The notes under the pieces: generated by a model | Database searches by the model: none | What the model was told of the DNA's origin: nothing | What the model saw: the letters and a program-made list of their open reading frames with translations, nothing else | Assembly (NCBI GenBank): GCA_021808195.1 | Contig: JAKBCE010000003.1 | Coordinates: 1 to 64,000 of the forward strand | Origin: Pseudomonadota bacterium | Lineage (GTDB): Bacteria; Pseudomonadota; Gammaproteobacteria; Steroidobacterales; Steroidobacteraceae | Length of the DNA stretch: 64,000 nucleotides | Direction: 5' to 3' | Program-made: the position numbers and the translations under genes | Shown: positions 34,337 through 43,998 of the stretch, piece after piece | Layout of the letters: each line of letters starts with the position of its first letter | Position numbering within the stretch: the first letter of the stretch is position 1

Positions 34337-35650
34337 TTACAATTCCCGCAGTCCCTCGGTCACCGGCATCCGCGCCGCGCGCAGCGCCGGGAACAGCCCA
34401 CCGATGAACCCGATCGCGAGTGCCCACTTCACCCCCTCGCCCATCAACCCGGGGGTGACACGGAAATCGAACACCACCGCACCGAAGTTCGGCCCCAGCG
34501 TCGAGGCGGTGAAGTGATGAAACAGCACCCAGGCGATCAGCGCGCCGGCCACCCCGCCGAGCAGCGCCAGCAGCAGCGTCTCGATCAACACCGACATCAC
34601 GACCGGTCCGCCGCGAAAGCCGACCGCGCGCAGCGTGGCAATCTCACGGGTGCGCGCCGCTACCGCCGCATACATGCTGTTCAGCGCGCCGGCCACCGCG
34701 CCGATGGCCATGATGGCCCCGACCACCGAACCGAGAATGCGGATGAAGTGAGAGAGGTTCTTCGACTGCTGCGCGTAATACTGGCGGGTGGTGTGGGCCT
34801 GCACGTTCAGCTGCGGATCACTCGCGAGCGCCGCCCTGAACGCTTTGAACGCGCGCACACCGCCGGTGAGCCGCACGGTCACGGCGCTCACGCTGCTGCC
34901 GCGGTGAAAGGCCGTACCGACGACGTTCACATCGCCCCACAGCTCCGAGTCGTGTGCGCCGCCCGCGGCGAACTCCCCGACCACCTTCCACGGCTGTCCG
35001 CCGATGTCGAGCGTCGAGCCGACCGCGGTGTGGGCGAACTCCCGGGCGGCATTGCGCCCGATGATGAGCTCGCGCAAGCCGCTCCTGAAGCGCCGTCCGG
35101 CGATCAGCCGGATGCGCGGGCGTACCGCCCAGACCTGCCCGCCCACGCCCCGCAGCGTCACGTTCGCATCCTGGCCACTGCCGCGCTTCGGCAACGAGAC
35201 GGCCACCACGATCTCGGGGGAAATCAGCGCACGGCCCTGGGCATCGCGCGCGACCTGCGGCTTCTCCCCGATCAGCATCACGCTCTCGGGACTGAGGTTC
35301 GAGGTGCTCTCGCTCTGGGCACCGCCGCGCAGCACGATCGCCCGGTGGGTGCTGCCGGTGGCCTGGAAGGTCGCCTCATACCCCTTGCCCATCGCGAGCA
35401 AGGACACCAGCACGCCCACCACCCCGGCAATCCCGACCACCACCACGGAAGCCCCGCCGAGCCGCTGCGGCAGCGTCGTCAGTCCCGCCCAGGCAATCGC
35501 CCCGCACTGACGGCCAGCGCGGCTGAGGGCGAGCCAAAGGGCGAGCAGCGCCACCAGCGCACCGATCGCCGGCCACGGCAGCGCCGCCGCAGCGAGTCCG
35601 AGCGCGAGCAGCAGCGTGCATACCAGCAGATACGGCAGCTTGCGCGTCAT
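34337..35650 (-). CDS. MacB/FtsX-type ABC exporter permease (second)
   Basis: A 437-residue inner-membrane permease. Two N-terminal hydrophobic segments, then a periplasmic MacB-like domain (residues about 80-300), then three helices: IMAIGAVAGALNSMYAAVAA with TREIATLRAVGF, VLIETLLLALLGGVAGALI, and WALAIGFIGGLFPALRAARM. These are the FtsX-domain signatures. It is the last gene of a minus-strand set HlyD-type adaptor, ATPase, permease, permease. Start at 35650, 10 bp after the preceding permease. Two different permeases implies a heterodimer. The exported substrate is unknown. Confidence 0.9.
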   Translation of the reverse strand: MTRKLPYLLVCTLLLALGLAAAALPWPAIGALVALLALWLALSRAGRQCGAIAWAGLTTLPQRLGGASVVVVGIAGVVGVLVSLLAMGKGYEATFQATGSTHRAIVLRGGAQSESTSNLSPESVMLIGEKPQVARDAQGRALISPEIVVAVSLPKRGSGQDANVTLRGVGGQVWAVRPRIRLIAGRRFRSGLRELIIGRNAAREFAHTAVGSTLDIGGQPWKVVGEFAAGGAHDSELWGDVNVVGTAFHRGSSVSAVTVRLTGGVRAFKAFRAALASDPQLNVQAHTTRQYYAQQSKNLSHFIRILGSVVGAIMAIGAVAGALNSMYAAVAARTREIATLRAVGFRGGPVVMSVLIETLLLALLGGVAGALIAWVLFHHFTASTLGPNFGAVVFDFRVTPGLMGEGVKWALAIGFIGGLFPALRAARMPVTEGLREL

Positions 35651-35660
35651 CCCTGCACCC

Positions 35661-36815
35661 TCAGCGTCCCGCCAGCGCATCGACGATGCGCAGCCGCATG
35701 CCGCGGCGCGCCGGCAGAGCGCCAACCAGCAGCCCGATGAGCACCATCACGGCAATCCCCCGCAGCCAGATGCCGGCATCCACCGAGGACATCGGCAGAC
35801 TCGCCCCGAGTTGGCCCTGCAGCGCGCGCACCACCACCGCCGCGAGCGCCAGTCCGCACAGCCCGCCGAGCACCACCACCAGCACCGACTCGGCGAGCAC
35901 CAGCCCGAGCACGGTGCGGTGCGCAAAACCGAGCGTCTTCAGCACGGCCAGCTCCGGGATGCGCTCGCGCACCGCCTGCGCCATGGTGTTGCCGGTCAAC
36001 AGCATCAGCGTGAAAAACACTGCGCCCATGATGGCATGCACCAACAGGCCCAGATCGACGATCTGGCCGAGAAAGTTCGCCGCAAAGGCGCTGTCGGTCT
36101 GAGTCTTGGTCTCGTGATCGGAATTCGCCGAGAGCGCATCGATGGCCGCGGCGATGCGCCCCGCATTGCGCGGATGGGCGATCTTCTCGATGAACCAGCC
36201 GACCGTTCCGTTGCCGAAGGCGGCCGCTCGATCGAGGTACTGCCAGGGGAAGAAGACGTTCTGCTCCTGGACCAGCGAGTGCGCGTGATACAGACCCACC
36301 AGCTGGAACGTCCAAATGTACGAGCCGTTCTTGCGCGGGTAGATCATCGCCTTGATCGGGATCTGCTCGCCGAGCTTCCAGTGATAATGCCGGGCGAGCG
36401 CCGCGCCGACGATCACACCGGTCGGGTTGAGGTCAAATGCGCGGCGCACGGCCGCAGTGACTTTCAGCTCCGGATACAGATCGAAGAAATTCGGCGCCAC
36501 CGCGAACACGTTGAGCTGGTTGTGCGGACTCTGGTAGGTGCCGCCGAAGAAGGTGTCGTAGGCGACCTCGCCCACCCCGGGCACGGTACGGATCTGCATC
36601 CGCAGGCTGTACGGCAGCGGCGACATGAACCCCACCTTCGAGCCGGTGATCAGCCGGTGCGCCGAGCCGATGGTATGGCCGGCCTGCGTGAAGACGCTGT
36701 TCACCGACTCGAGCAATCCAAACAGCAGAAATGCCGCCATCACCGACAGCAGCGTGAAGATCGTGCGGGCCTTGCGCCGCGTGAGGGCAGCCCAGAGCAG
36801 CGGCAGATACTTCAT
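35661..36815 (-). CDS. MacB/FtsX-type ABC exporter permease (first)
   Basis: A 384-residue permease with an N-terminal helix KARTIFTLLSVMAAFLLFGL, a periplasmic domain, and C-terminal helices AIMGAVFFTLMLLTGNTMA (followed by RERIPELAVLKTLGF), VLAESVLVVVLGGLCGLAL and GIAVMVLIGLLVGALPAR. It lacks an attached ATPase, unlike MacB; the separate ATPase gene upstream overlaps it by 4 bp (ATGA). Together with the adjacent genes it builds a split MacAB-like tripartite exporter. Confidence 0.9.
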   Translation of the reverse strand: MKYLPLLWAALTRRKARTIFTLLSVMAAFLLFGLLESVNSVFTQAGHTIGSAHRLITGSKVGFMSPLPYSLRMQIRTVPGVGEVAYDTFFGGTYQSPHNQLNVFAVAPNFFDLYPELKVTAAVRRAFDLNPTGVIVGAALARHYHWKLGEQIPIKAMIYPRKNGSYIWTFQLVGLYHAHSLVQEQNVFFPWQYLDRAAAFGNGTVGWFIEKIAHPRNAGRIAAAIDALSANSDHETKTQTDSAFAANFLGQIVDLGLLVHAIMGAVFFTLMLLTGNTMAQAVRERIPELAVLKTLGFAHRTVLGLVLAESVLVVVLGGLCGLALAAVVVRALQGQLGASLPMSSVDAGIWLRGIAVMVLIGLLVGALPARRGMRLRIVDALAGR

Positions 36816-37504
36816 GCCGCCACCTGCTCATCTGCCACCAGGGTGCCCTTGTCGAGATGCAGGACGCGTCCGGCATACTCGGCGGCTTTCGGGTCATGCG
36901 TGACCATCACGACGGTCTTGCCATGATCGCGATTGAGCTGCTGCAGCAGCCCCAGCACCTCCTCGGCCGACTGCCGATCGAGATCCCCAGTCGGCTCGTC
37001 ACACACCAGCAGCGTCGGATCGGACACGATGGCCCGGGCTATGGCCACGCGCTGCTGCTGGCCGCCGGACAGTTCTGCGGGTTTGTGCGTGGCCCGTTCG
37101 GCCAGACCGACCAGTTGCAGCGCCACGGCGGCGTTGCGCCGGCGCTCCTTCCCGGTCAACTTCGTCAGCAGCAGCGGCAACTCGACGTTGCGCTGCGCCG
37201 AGAGCATGGGCAGCAGGTTGTAGAACTGGAACACGAATCCCACGTGCGCGGCCCGCCAGCGGGCGAGCGCCCCCTGTGCGAGCCGCTCGATGCGCTCACC
37301 GGCCACAACCAGCGTTCCGTCCGTCGGGCTGTCGAGACCACCGATCAGGTTGAGCAGCGTCGTCTTGCCCGAGCCCGAGGGACCCATCAGCGCCACGAAC
37401 TCCCCCTCAGCCACATCGAGGTCTATGTGGTGGAGCACTTCGATGCGCTGGCGGCCGCGTACATACACCTTGCTCAGCGAGCGGATCTCGACCAATGCGC
37501 TCAT
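36812..37504 (-). CDS. ABC exporter ATPase (LolD/MacB type)
   Basis: A 230-residue nucleotide-binding subunit: Walker [11 protein letters not shown]-loop region [20 protein letters not shown], signature [14 protein letters not shown], Walker [13 protein letters not shown], and H-loop [13 protein letters not shown]. This is the MacB/LolD/FtsE branch that powers mechanotransmission exporters. Its stop overlaps the first permease start and it begins 6 bp after the HlyD-type gene, so stoichiometric expression is likely. Confidence 0.94.
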   Translation of the reverse strand: MSALVEIRSLSKVYVRGRQRIEVLHHIDLDVAEGEFVALMGPSGSGKTTLLNLIGGLDSPTDGTLVVAGERIERLAQGALARWRAAHVGFVFQFYNLLPMLSAQRNVELPLLLTKLTGKERRRNAAVALQLVGLAERATHKPAELSGGQQQRVAIARAIVSDPTLLVCDEPTGDLDRQSAEEVLGLLQQLNRDHGKTVVMVTHDPKAAEYAGRVLHLDKGTLVADEQVAA

Positions 37505-37510
37505 AAGGCC

Positions 37511-38749
37511 TTACTCCCGCGTGAGGCTAACCCGATCCCCATCGGCGAGCGTGCGCGGGGGATCACGCACCACGATGCTGCCGGCGGCCACAGCGCTCAC
37601 CGCCCGCAGATCCGATCGGCGCGCACCGACGCTCACCCGCAACGCCCGTGCCGTGCCATGCCGAACGACGAACACGACAGTCTCGCCGTCACGACGCACG
37701 ATGCTCGAGGCCGGCACCCACACCATGCCAACCGGCAGACTCGTTCCGCGCGCGCCGGCCGGCTCGAAGAACGACACCCGTACGCCCATCTGCGGCAGGA
37801 TGCGTGGATCCTTGCTCTCGAGCGCCACACGCACCCGCACGGTTGCCTTGCTCTTATCGGCGGTCGGCACGATGGCGATGACGTGCGCGGGAATGCGCCA
37901 GTTCGGATAGGCGTCGAGCACTGCGACCGCGTGCTGCCCCGCGTGCACCCGATCGATGTATGCCTCGTTGACGTCGACGTCGACCTCGAGCGAGTTCATA
38001 TCGACGAGCGTGGCGACGCCGGTCTGCGTGAATCCCCCGCCGCCGAAGAACGGCGAGATCATCTCGCCCATCTGCGCGGCCTTGTCGACCACCACCCCGG
38101 AGAACGGTGCACGCACCACCGTGTAGTCCTCCTGCACCTGTGCGGCCTGCACCGCCGCACGCGCCACCGCCACATCGCGCCGCTGCGTGAGCACCGCCGC
38201 ACCCAGCGAGGCGGCCTGCGTCTGGGCCTGCTGCAGCGCCTGCAGCGAGACCAGATGCGCACCGATCAGCGCCTGCTCGCGCGCCAGGTCGCGCCGTGCC
38301 TCGAGCCACTGCACCCGGTACTGGCTGAGCTGCGCCTGGGCGGCCCGCCACTGCGCCCGGGCCTGCTGCAATGCGGCTCTCTGGGCACTGTCATCGAGCC
38401 GCGCCAGCACCTGGCCACGGTGCACGTACTCGCCTTCCTGGAAGTACACGTGGGTGAGCATGCCGGCGATCTGCGCCGAGACCGTCGAGACGCGCTCGGC
38501 GGTCACGTATCCACTCGCCTGCAACACCGGCGCCGGCCGCGACAGCTGCGCCGGTGCGAGCGCGGTTGCGCTCTTGACGGCCAGCACGCGCTGGCGTGTC
38601 AGGAAAAAATAGCCGCCTGCGGCGAGCACCACCAGCAGTCCGATCCCGCCGAGCACCCAGGGCAGCGCACGCGGGGCATGCACCGCTTCGCGCTGCGAGC
38701 GGTCGATCTTCAGCTGTTCCAACAGATGGCTGTTATTGTTTGAATCCAC
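37511..38749 (-). CDS. HlyD/MacA-type periplasmic adaptor protein
   Basis: A 412-residue membrane-fusion protein: a cytoplasmic start (NNNSHLLEQLKIDRSQRE), one transmembrane helix (residues about 30-50, VLGGIGLLVVLAAGGYFFL), a lipoyl half-domain (ASGYVTAERVSTVSAQIAG), a long alpha-hairpin rich in Gln/Ala (DDSAQRAALQQARAQWRAA and onward), the second lipoyl half (VRAPFSGVVVDKAAQMGEM), then beta-barrel domains. It links the ABC subunits encoded downstream with an outer-membrane TolC-type channel, whose gene is not in the window. It is the first gene of the operon. Confidence 0.92.
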   Translation of the reverse strand: MDSNNNSHLLEQLKIDRSQREAVHAPRALPWVLGGIGLLVVLAAGGYFFLTRQRVLAVKSATALAPAQLSRPAPVLQASGYVTAERVSTVSAQIAGMLTHVYFQEGEYVHRGQVLARLDDSAQRAALQQARAQWRAAQAQLSQYRVQWLEARRDLAREQALIGAHLVSLQALQQAQTQAASLGAAVLTQRRDVAVARAAVQAAQVQEDYTVVRAPFSGVVVDKAAQMGEMISPFFGGGGFTQTGVATLVDMNSLEVDVDVNEAYIDRVHAGQHAVAVLDAYPNWRIPAHVIAIVPTADKSKATVRVRVALESKDPRILPQMGVRVSFFEPAGARGTSLPVGMVWVPASSIVRRDGETVVFVVRHGTARALRVSVGARRSDLRAVSAVAAGSIVVRDPPRTLADGDRVSLTRE

Positions 38750-38884
38750 GCTGTCCGTCGACTTCCACGGCTATTGAACTCCCCTTGCGCCGCCAGAGCG
38801 GTCGCAGTCAAACGCGTGGTGCGCTGCCGGCAGGATTCTACGCCGCAGCCCGAGCGAGGTAAAATCGGCCCCTGCAGCCTCACC

Positions 38885-39934
38885 TCAAGGGCGCCCCGCC
38901 TCGAGGTCGAGCAGCGGCACCGCAGCGCAGGCTTCGAGCAGGCGCTGGGCCGCCCGCCAGCGCGGCAGCGCCTGCAACTGCTCGCGGCTCAGCCGCTCGC
39001 GGCCGTGCAGCCGGGCGAGACGCACCCCTGAGGCGGGCGCCGGCGCAAAACGCCACTCGGCGAGCAGCGTGTCGATGGCGGCCCGCGCATTGCACACCGG
39101 CAGCATGTCGCAACCGGCCGCCACCGCCCGCTCGGCGCGAGTCAGGATATCCCCATAGGCCACCGCTCCGCCCATCGACAGATCGTCGCTGAACACCGCA
39201 CCCTGAAAGCCGAGCTCCCCACGCAGCACTTGCGTGACCCAGCGGTGCGAGAAACTCGCCGGGGCGGCATCGAGCGCCGGAAACAACAGATGTCCGGTCA
39301 TCACCGCGGGCAGGCCGTTGGCGATGAGACGCCGGTACGGCATCAGATCCGCATCCAGATCGGCCCATTCGCGCCGGTCGACCGGGAGCGTGGCATGGGA
39401 GTCCGCCGTGACCGCCCCATGCCCCGGAAAATGCTTGGCCGTGGCCGCCATGCCCGCCTCACGCATGCCGTGCATGACCGCTAGCGCAAGCTGACTGACC
39501 GCCTCGGGACGGTGGTGCAGCGCCCGGTCGGTGATGAAGCTGACGCCGTAATCGATGTCGACGCACGGGGCGAAAGACAGATCGACTCCGGCGGCGCGCA
39601 ACTCCGCGGCCATCAGCCAGCCCATCTCGCGTGCGAGCTCGAGTCCGCGGCGCGCCTCGAGATCAAACTCCCGACCGATGCGCCGCGCGGGCGGCAGCGC
39701 CGAGAACCCCTCCCGGAAGCGCTGCACGCGCCCGCCTTCGTGATCGACGGCGACCAGCAGCGGCGGGCTGCGCGCGGCGTGAATCGCCTCGACGAGCGCG
39801 GCGAGCTGTGCCGGATCGTGGTAGTTGCGCGTAAAGAGAATGACGCCGCCGACCAGCGGGTGCGCGAGCAACCTGAGCTCCTCGGCATCGAGGGCGGTCC
39901 CGGCCAGATCGATCATCAACGGCCCGAGCGTCAT
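38885..39934 (-). CDS. nagZ: Beta-N-acetylhexosaminidase
   Basis: A 349-residue cytoplasmic glycoside hydrolase family 3 enzyme that removes GlcNAc from anhydro-muropeptides in peptidoglycan recycling. The signature AATAKHFPGHGAVTADSH carries the catalytic Asp-His dyad, and VFSDDLSMGG the nucleophile aspartate. VAVDHEGGRVQRF and LSFAPCVDIDYG are also family-typical. It overlaps rlmD by 4 bp. In bacteria with an inducible AmpC, its product is the inducing signal; no ampR is seen here. Confidence 0.96.
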   Translation of the reverse strand: MTLGPLMIDLAGTALDAEELRLLAHPLVGGVILFTRNYHDPAQLAALVEAIHAARSPPLLVAVDHEGGRVQRFREGFSALPPARRIGREFDLEARRGLELAREMGWLMAAELRAAGVDLSFAPCVDIDYGVSFITDRALHHRPEAVSQLALAVMHGMREAGMAATAKHFPGHGAVTADSHATLPVDRREWADLDADLMPYRRLIANGLPAVMTGHLLFPALDAAPASFSHRWVTQVLRGELGFQGAVFSDDLSMGGAVAYGDILTRAERAVAAGCDMLPVCNARAAIDTLLAEWRFAPAPASGVRLARLHGRERLSREQLQALPRWRAAQRLLEACAAVPLLDLEAGRP

Positions 39935-41283
39935 CGGCGCGTGCCGTTGGGTCCGGCGAGCAGCGCCAGCGACTCAACGTGTCCGGTGTGCGCAAACATG
40001 TCGATGACTCCGGCCGCCTCGAGCGTAAAACCGTGCTCGTGCACCAGCACGCCGAGGTCGCGCGCAAGACTGCCGGGATGGCAGGAAATGTACAGCACGC
40101 GCTGCGGTGCGAGCCGCGCCACGGTGGCGAGCACTTCGCGTGCGCCGACGCGCGGCGGATCGAGCAGCACCTGGCGGTACGGACCGCGCAGCCAGGACAG
40201 CTGCGGCTCGAGCGGCTGGGACAGATCCGCGACATGAAACTCGGCGTTCGCGATGCCATTGCGCACCGCATTGTGGCGGGCCCGCTCGATCAATGCAGCC
40301 TCGCCCTCCACCCCGACCACCCGTGCCCCCGTGCGGGCGAGCGGCAGCGTGAAGTTGCCCAGACCGCAGAACAGATCGAGCACCGTGTCGTGCGGGCCCG
40401 GCGCGAGCAGTTGCACCGCGCGCGCCACCAGGGCACGGTTGATCGCGCCATTGATCTGCACGAAATCGCTCGGCTGAAATTGCATCTGCAGGTCGAATTC
40501 CGGCAAGGCATAGCGCAGCGGCTCGCCGCCACCCGAGGGCTCGAGCGGCTCGATGCTCTCGAGCCCGCCCGGCTGCAGGTAGATGCGCGCGCCGTAGCGG
40601 CGCTCGAACTCGCCGAGCCGCTGCCGATCGGCTGCCGACGGGGCGGCCAACACGCGCATCACCAGTGCCGTGGCATTGTCCGCCACGGCCACTTCGATCT
40701 GCGGCAGCTGGGCACGGATCTGCAGTGAACCGATGAGATCAGCGAGCGGCCGCAGCCACTGCCCGACCGGCGGACTCAACACCTCGCAGCGCTCGAGGTC
40801 TGCGACGTACGGGGCGTTGCGCTCGCGAAAGCCCACCACCACCTTGCCCTTCTTGGCGACGTACTTCACCCCGAGCCGTGCCCGGCGTCGGTAGCCCCAG
40901 GTCGGGCCGGCCAGCGGCTCGAGCCACCGTGGGCACACCACGTGCGCCAGACGCTCGAGATTGTCGGCGAGCTCAGTCTGTTTCAGCGCCAGCTGCGCCT
41001 CGCTCGAGAGATGTTGCAGCGCACACCCGCCGCAGACGCCGAAGTGCGCACACCGGGGCGTCACGCGGCTCGGGGCCGCCTCGAGCACCTCGAGCAGCCG
41101 CCCCTCGTCATGCTGGCGGTGCCGGCGCGCACGCACGAAGCGCACCGTCTCACCCGGCAGCGCACCAGGGATGAACACCGTCTTGCCCTCGCGCACGATG
41201 CCCTCGCCCTCGTGCGTCAGCGCCACCACTTGCGCGCACTCCTCGGTGCCCGGCTGCGCCCGCGCCGCCGCAGCGGCGCTCAT
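39931..41283 (-). CDS. rlmD: 23S rRNA (uracil(1939)-C(5))-methyltransferase
   Basis: A 450-residue SAM-dependent RNA methyltransferase of the RumA group. An N-terminal TRAM domain is followed by a 4Fe-4S site Cys78-x5-Cys84-x2-Cys87 and Cys166 (ERCEVL). The Rossmann domain has VLDLFCGLGNFTLPLA, and the nucleophile cysteine lies in YISCHPGSLARDL. The intact iron-sulphur set favours RlmD over RlmC-type relatives. The start codon overlaps the preceding exonuclease gene by 4 bp. Confidence 0.94.
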   Translation of the reverse strand: MSAAAAARAQPGTEECAQVVALTHEGEGIVREGKTVFIPGALPGETVRFVRARRHRQHDEGRLLEVLEAAPSRVTPRCAHFGVCGGCALQHLSSEAQLALKQTELADNLERLAHVVCPRWLEPLAGPTWGYRRRARLGVKYVAKKGKVVVGFRERNAPYVADLERCEVLSPPVGQWLRPLADLIGSLQIRAQLPQIEVAVADNATALVMRVLAAPSAADRQRLGEFERRYGARIYLQPGGLESIEPLEPSGGGEPLRYALPEFDLQMQFQPSDFVQINGAINRALVARAVQLLAPGPHDTVLDLFCGLGNFTLPLARTGARVVGVEGEAALIERARHNAVRNGIANAEFHVADLSQPLEPQLSWLRGPYRQVLLDPPRVGAREVLATVARLAPQRVLYISCHPGSLARDLGVLVHEHGFTLEAAGVIDMFAHTGHVESLALLAGPNGTRR

Positions 41284-42059
41284 GTCGCCCCCTCCCAGGC
41301 ACGCAGGAACTGCGTCAGATGTGGCGCCTCGCCCGCGCGCAACAGCGCGCGCACGCGCTCGAGTTCGGCCGCGTGCGTCTCCCGGGTCAGCCGTCCGCGC
41401 AGCAGCTCGAAGCGCAAATACACCAGGTAGGTGTTGAGGACGTCGGTTTCGCAATACTGGCGGATGCCGGTGATGTTTCCGGCCTGATACGCGTCCCAGA
41501 CCTGCGCGCCGGAGAAGCCAAGCTTGCCCGGAAAGCCGAGCAGCGTCGCGATGTGCTCGAGGGAGACTCGGCCGCGGCCCTGAAAGCCCGACAGCACGTC
41601 CATCAGATCGAGGTGCCGCCAGTGAAAGCGGCTGAGGTAGTTGTTGTAGCGGAACGCCGGGTCGGACTCCCCGGTCTCCCAATAGCGGTTCGCCTGCACG
41701 GCGCAGGCGAGCGCCCGGTAGGTCAGCACCGGCAGATCGAACCCCGAGCCGTTCCAGGACACCAGCTCCGGAGAGAAGCGCTCGATCCCGTCGAAGAACC
41801 GCTCGATCAGCTCGCTTTCGGGGGACTGCTCATCGCCGAGGCTCCAGACCTTCAGCGTATCGGCGCGGCGCAGCACGCAGGAGATCGCCACCACCCGGTG
41901 CTGTTCGTGCGAGAGAAACTCCGTGCCCGAGTTCTGGCGGCGCAAGGCGAACATGGCCTTGGCGACCGCCGCGTCGCTCAGCCCCGCGAAGCCATGCAGC
42001 CGCCGTCCGAGCGCCACGTCCGGAACGGTTTCGATGTCGAAGACCAGACAGTTGATCAC
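41280..42059 (-). CDS. PolB-like 3'-5' exonuclease
   Basis: A 259-residue DEDD-type nuclease. Exo I is VFDIETVPD (Asp8, Glu10), Exo II lies in ELVSWNGSGFDLPVL, and Exo III is IRQYCETDVLNTYLVYLR. It matches the stand-alone 'predicted 3'-5' exonuclease related to PolB' family, whose cellular role is not settled (RNA or DNA trimming). It lies between acpS and rlmD; its TGA overlaps the rlmD ATG, implying coupled translation. Confidence 0.9.
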   Translation of the reverse strand: MINCLVFDIETVPDVALGRRLHGFAGLSDAAVAKAMFALRRQNSGTEFLSHEQHRVVAISCVLRRADTLKVWSLGDEQSPESELIERFFDGIERFSPELVSWNGSGFDLPVLTYRALACAVQANRYWETGESDPAFRYNNYLSRFHWRHLDLMDVLSGFQGRGRVSLEHIATLLGFPGKLGFSGAQVWDAYQAGNITGIRQYCETDVLNTYLVYLRFELLRGRLTRETHAAELERVRALLRAGEAPHLTQFLRAWEGAT

Positions 42060-42095
42060 GCAATGTTTCCTCAGCCGTACGCCCTGCGGCGCAGC

Positions 42096-42479
42096 TCATT
42101 GTGCCCTCAGCAGCACCGCCACCGCCACGACCAGCCCGGCCTCATCGGTGAGGGTCACGTGACCCTCGCCGATACCGAGCGCGCGGCGCACCTGTTCCCC
42201 GCGCGCCGAGTAGCGCACTTCGGGCTTGCCCTGGCGGTTCTGCACGATCCCGACGTCGCGGATCCACACCCCGTGCGCAAAGCCGGTGCCCATCGCCTTG
42301 ACGATGGCCTCTTTGGCCGCGAACCGCATCGCGAGAAAGCGCTGCGGACGCTGCGTGCGCGCCAGCTGTGCACGCTCCTCGGGCATCAACAGCCGCTCGA
42401 TGAAGCGCTCGCCGTGCCGGGCGAGCACCCCGTCGATCCGTTCCGCCTTCAGCACATCGATGCCGATTCCGAAGATCAT
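42096..42479 (-). CDS. acpS: Holo-[acyl-carrier-protein] synthase
   Basis: A 127-residue phosphopantetheinyl transferase that loads apo-ACP with phosphopantetheine from CoA. The start [15 protein letters not shown] supplies the Mg-binding aspartate and [15 protein letters not shown] the catalytic Glu-Lys motif. The ATG overlaps the pdxJ stop by 4 bp (ATGA), the classical pdxJ-acpS pair. Confidence 0.95.
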   Translation of the reverse strand: MIFGIGIDVLKAERIDGVLARHGERFIERLLMPEERAQLARTQRPQRFLAMRFAAKEAIVKAMGTGFAHGVWIRDVGIVQNRQGKPEVRYSARGEQVRRALGIGEGHVTLTDEAGLVVAVAVLLRAQ

Positions 42480-43210
42480 GCCCGTGCCGCGCACATCAAT
42501 GCGCGCATCTGCCGCACCGCCGCCGGTAGTCCGGCGAACAGCGCGCGCGCCACGATCGCATGCCCGATGTTGAGTTCGACGATCTCCCCGATCGCGGCGA
42601 TCGGTTGCACGTTGTGATAATCGAGCCCATGCCCGGCGTGCACCTCGAGCCCGAGGCGTGCCGCGAGGTGCGCCCCGCGCGCCAGGCGCTCGAGCTCGCG
42701 CGCCCGCTCGGTGCCGTGCGCCTCGGCGTAGGCACCGGTGTGCAGCTCGACTGCCGGGGCGCCGAGTCGCGCGCTCGCCTCGATCTGCGCCGCGTCCGGA
42801 TCGATGAACAGCGAGGCGCGCACCCCGTGTTGGCTGAGGCGCGCCACGGCGGCGCCGATCCGCTCGCGCTGTGCAAGCACATCGAGCCCGCCCTCGGTGG
42901 TGAGCTCCTGGCGTTTCTCCGGCACCAGACAACAGTGCGCCGGGCGCACGCTGCAGGCGATCGTCAGCATCTCCTCGGTGACCGCCATCTCAAGGTTCAT
43001 CGGCGTCTTCAACAGTCCGCGCAGCGTGCGCACGTCCGCATCCTGGATGTGTCGGCGGTCCTCGCGCAGGTGCAGCGTGATGCCGTCGGCGCCGGCCATC
43101 TCGGCCTCGAGGGCCGCATGCACCGGGTCGGGATCGCGGCCGCGACGGGCCTGACGGAGCGTGGCGATGTGATCGATGTTCACGCCCAGGGCGATGGGGG
43201 GATGGGACAC
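42476..43210 (-). CDS. pdxJ: Pyridoxine 5'-phosphate synthase
   Basis: A 244-residue TIM-barrel enzyme that condenses 3-amino-1-hydroxyacetone phosphate with deoxyxylulose 5-phosphate in vitamin B6 synthesis. Motifs: [17 protein letters not shown] (the phosphate-binding start), [32 protein letters not shown] and [12 protein letters not shown]. The start is GTG at 43210, 6 bases after CGGAGG; no ATG fits. It precedes and overlaps acpS. Confidence 0.96.
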   Translation of the reverse strand: MSHPPIALGVNIDHIATLRQARRGRDPDPVHAALEAEMAGADGITLHLREDRRHIQDADVRTLRGLLKTPMNLEMAVTEEMLTIACSVRPAHCCLVPEKRQELTTEGGLDVLAQRERIGAAVARLSQHGVRASLFIDPDAAQIEASARLGAPAVELHTGAYAEAHGTERARELERLARGAHLAARLGLEVHAGHGLDYHNVQPIAAIGEIVELNIGHAIVARALFAGLPAAVRQMRALMCAARA

Positions 43211-43245
43211 GGCGGCCTCCGCGTACAGCGCGCCCCGGCTGGGGC

Positions 43246-43998
43246 TCAGCTCGATATTTTCCCGTACCCGCGCCCCGGATGCGACCCCCGCTGCAGGGCG
43301 CGGGCCACCCGGCGCGTGGCGAGCTCGCGTCCCTCGAGGCACTCGGCCAGGGCGGCGGCGAGCAGGACGCGGGCATCGGCGCGGGTGCGCGGCTCGCTGA
43401 GATCGCCCTGCGCGAGGGCGCGCAGAGCGCGGCCCGAGAGCGAACCGGGCTCCTCGGCGCTCACCCGGTACAGCCCCTGGGCGGGCCGGAAGCGATAGAA
43501 GCCCTCCGGTTCGAGCGGCCGGCCGTCGGCCTGCATGCCGAGCTCGAGCCCGTAGCCGACGCCACTCAGCAGCTCGAGCTCGAAGCGGCGCAGCGCCGCC
43601 TCGAGATCCCCACCGGCGCGCAGCCGCTCGAGCGCCGTGGCGTAGGCGTCGAACAGCTCCGGGGCGGCATCGTGCCGCAGCGTGAGCTTCAGCAACAGCT
43701 CGTTGAGGTAAAACGCGCTCATCACACTGCCCGCCGGCAGCGCCGCGACGCGCTCGGCGCACTCCGCGCCGCTGAGCTGCCCGGCCTCGCGCCCGAGCGT
43801 GAAGGACAGCAGCAGTGGCTGGAACGGCTGCAGCACCGCCGCGAGGCGCGACTTCGGTCCGCGCACCCCGCGCGCAAACAGCGTGAGGCGGCCCTGCTCG
43901 CGCACCAACACCTCGAGAATCCGGCCCGTCTCGCGGTACGGACGGTGGTGCAGCAGATAGCCCGGCGCCCAGTGGATCCGGCGGGCCGGCGCGTTCAC
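43246..43998 (-). CDS. recO: DNA repair protein RecO
   Basis: A 250-residue recombination mediator that helps load RecA on SSB-coated single-stranded DNA (RecFOR pathway). The N-terminal OB-fold is [19 protein letters not shown] and [19 protein letters not shown]; the helical part has [16 protein letters not shown]. The zinc-finger cysteines of some RecO proteins are absent, as in E. coli. The start is GTG at 43998, overlapping the era stop (GTGA). Confidence 0.93.
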   Translation of the reverse strand: MNAPARRIHWAPGYLLHHRPYRETGRILEVLVREQGRLTLFARGVRGPKSRLAAVLQPFQPLLLSFTLGREAGQLSGAECAERVAALPAGSVMSAFYLNELLLKLTLRHDAAPELFDAYATALERLRAGGDLEAALRRFELELLSGVGYGLELGMQADGRPLEPEGFYRFRPAQGLYRVSAEEPGSLSGRALRALAQGDLSEPRTRADARVLLAAALAECLEGRELATRRVARALQRGSHPGRGYGKISS

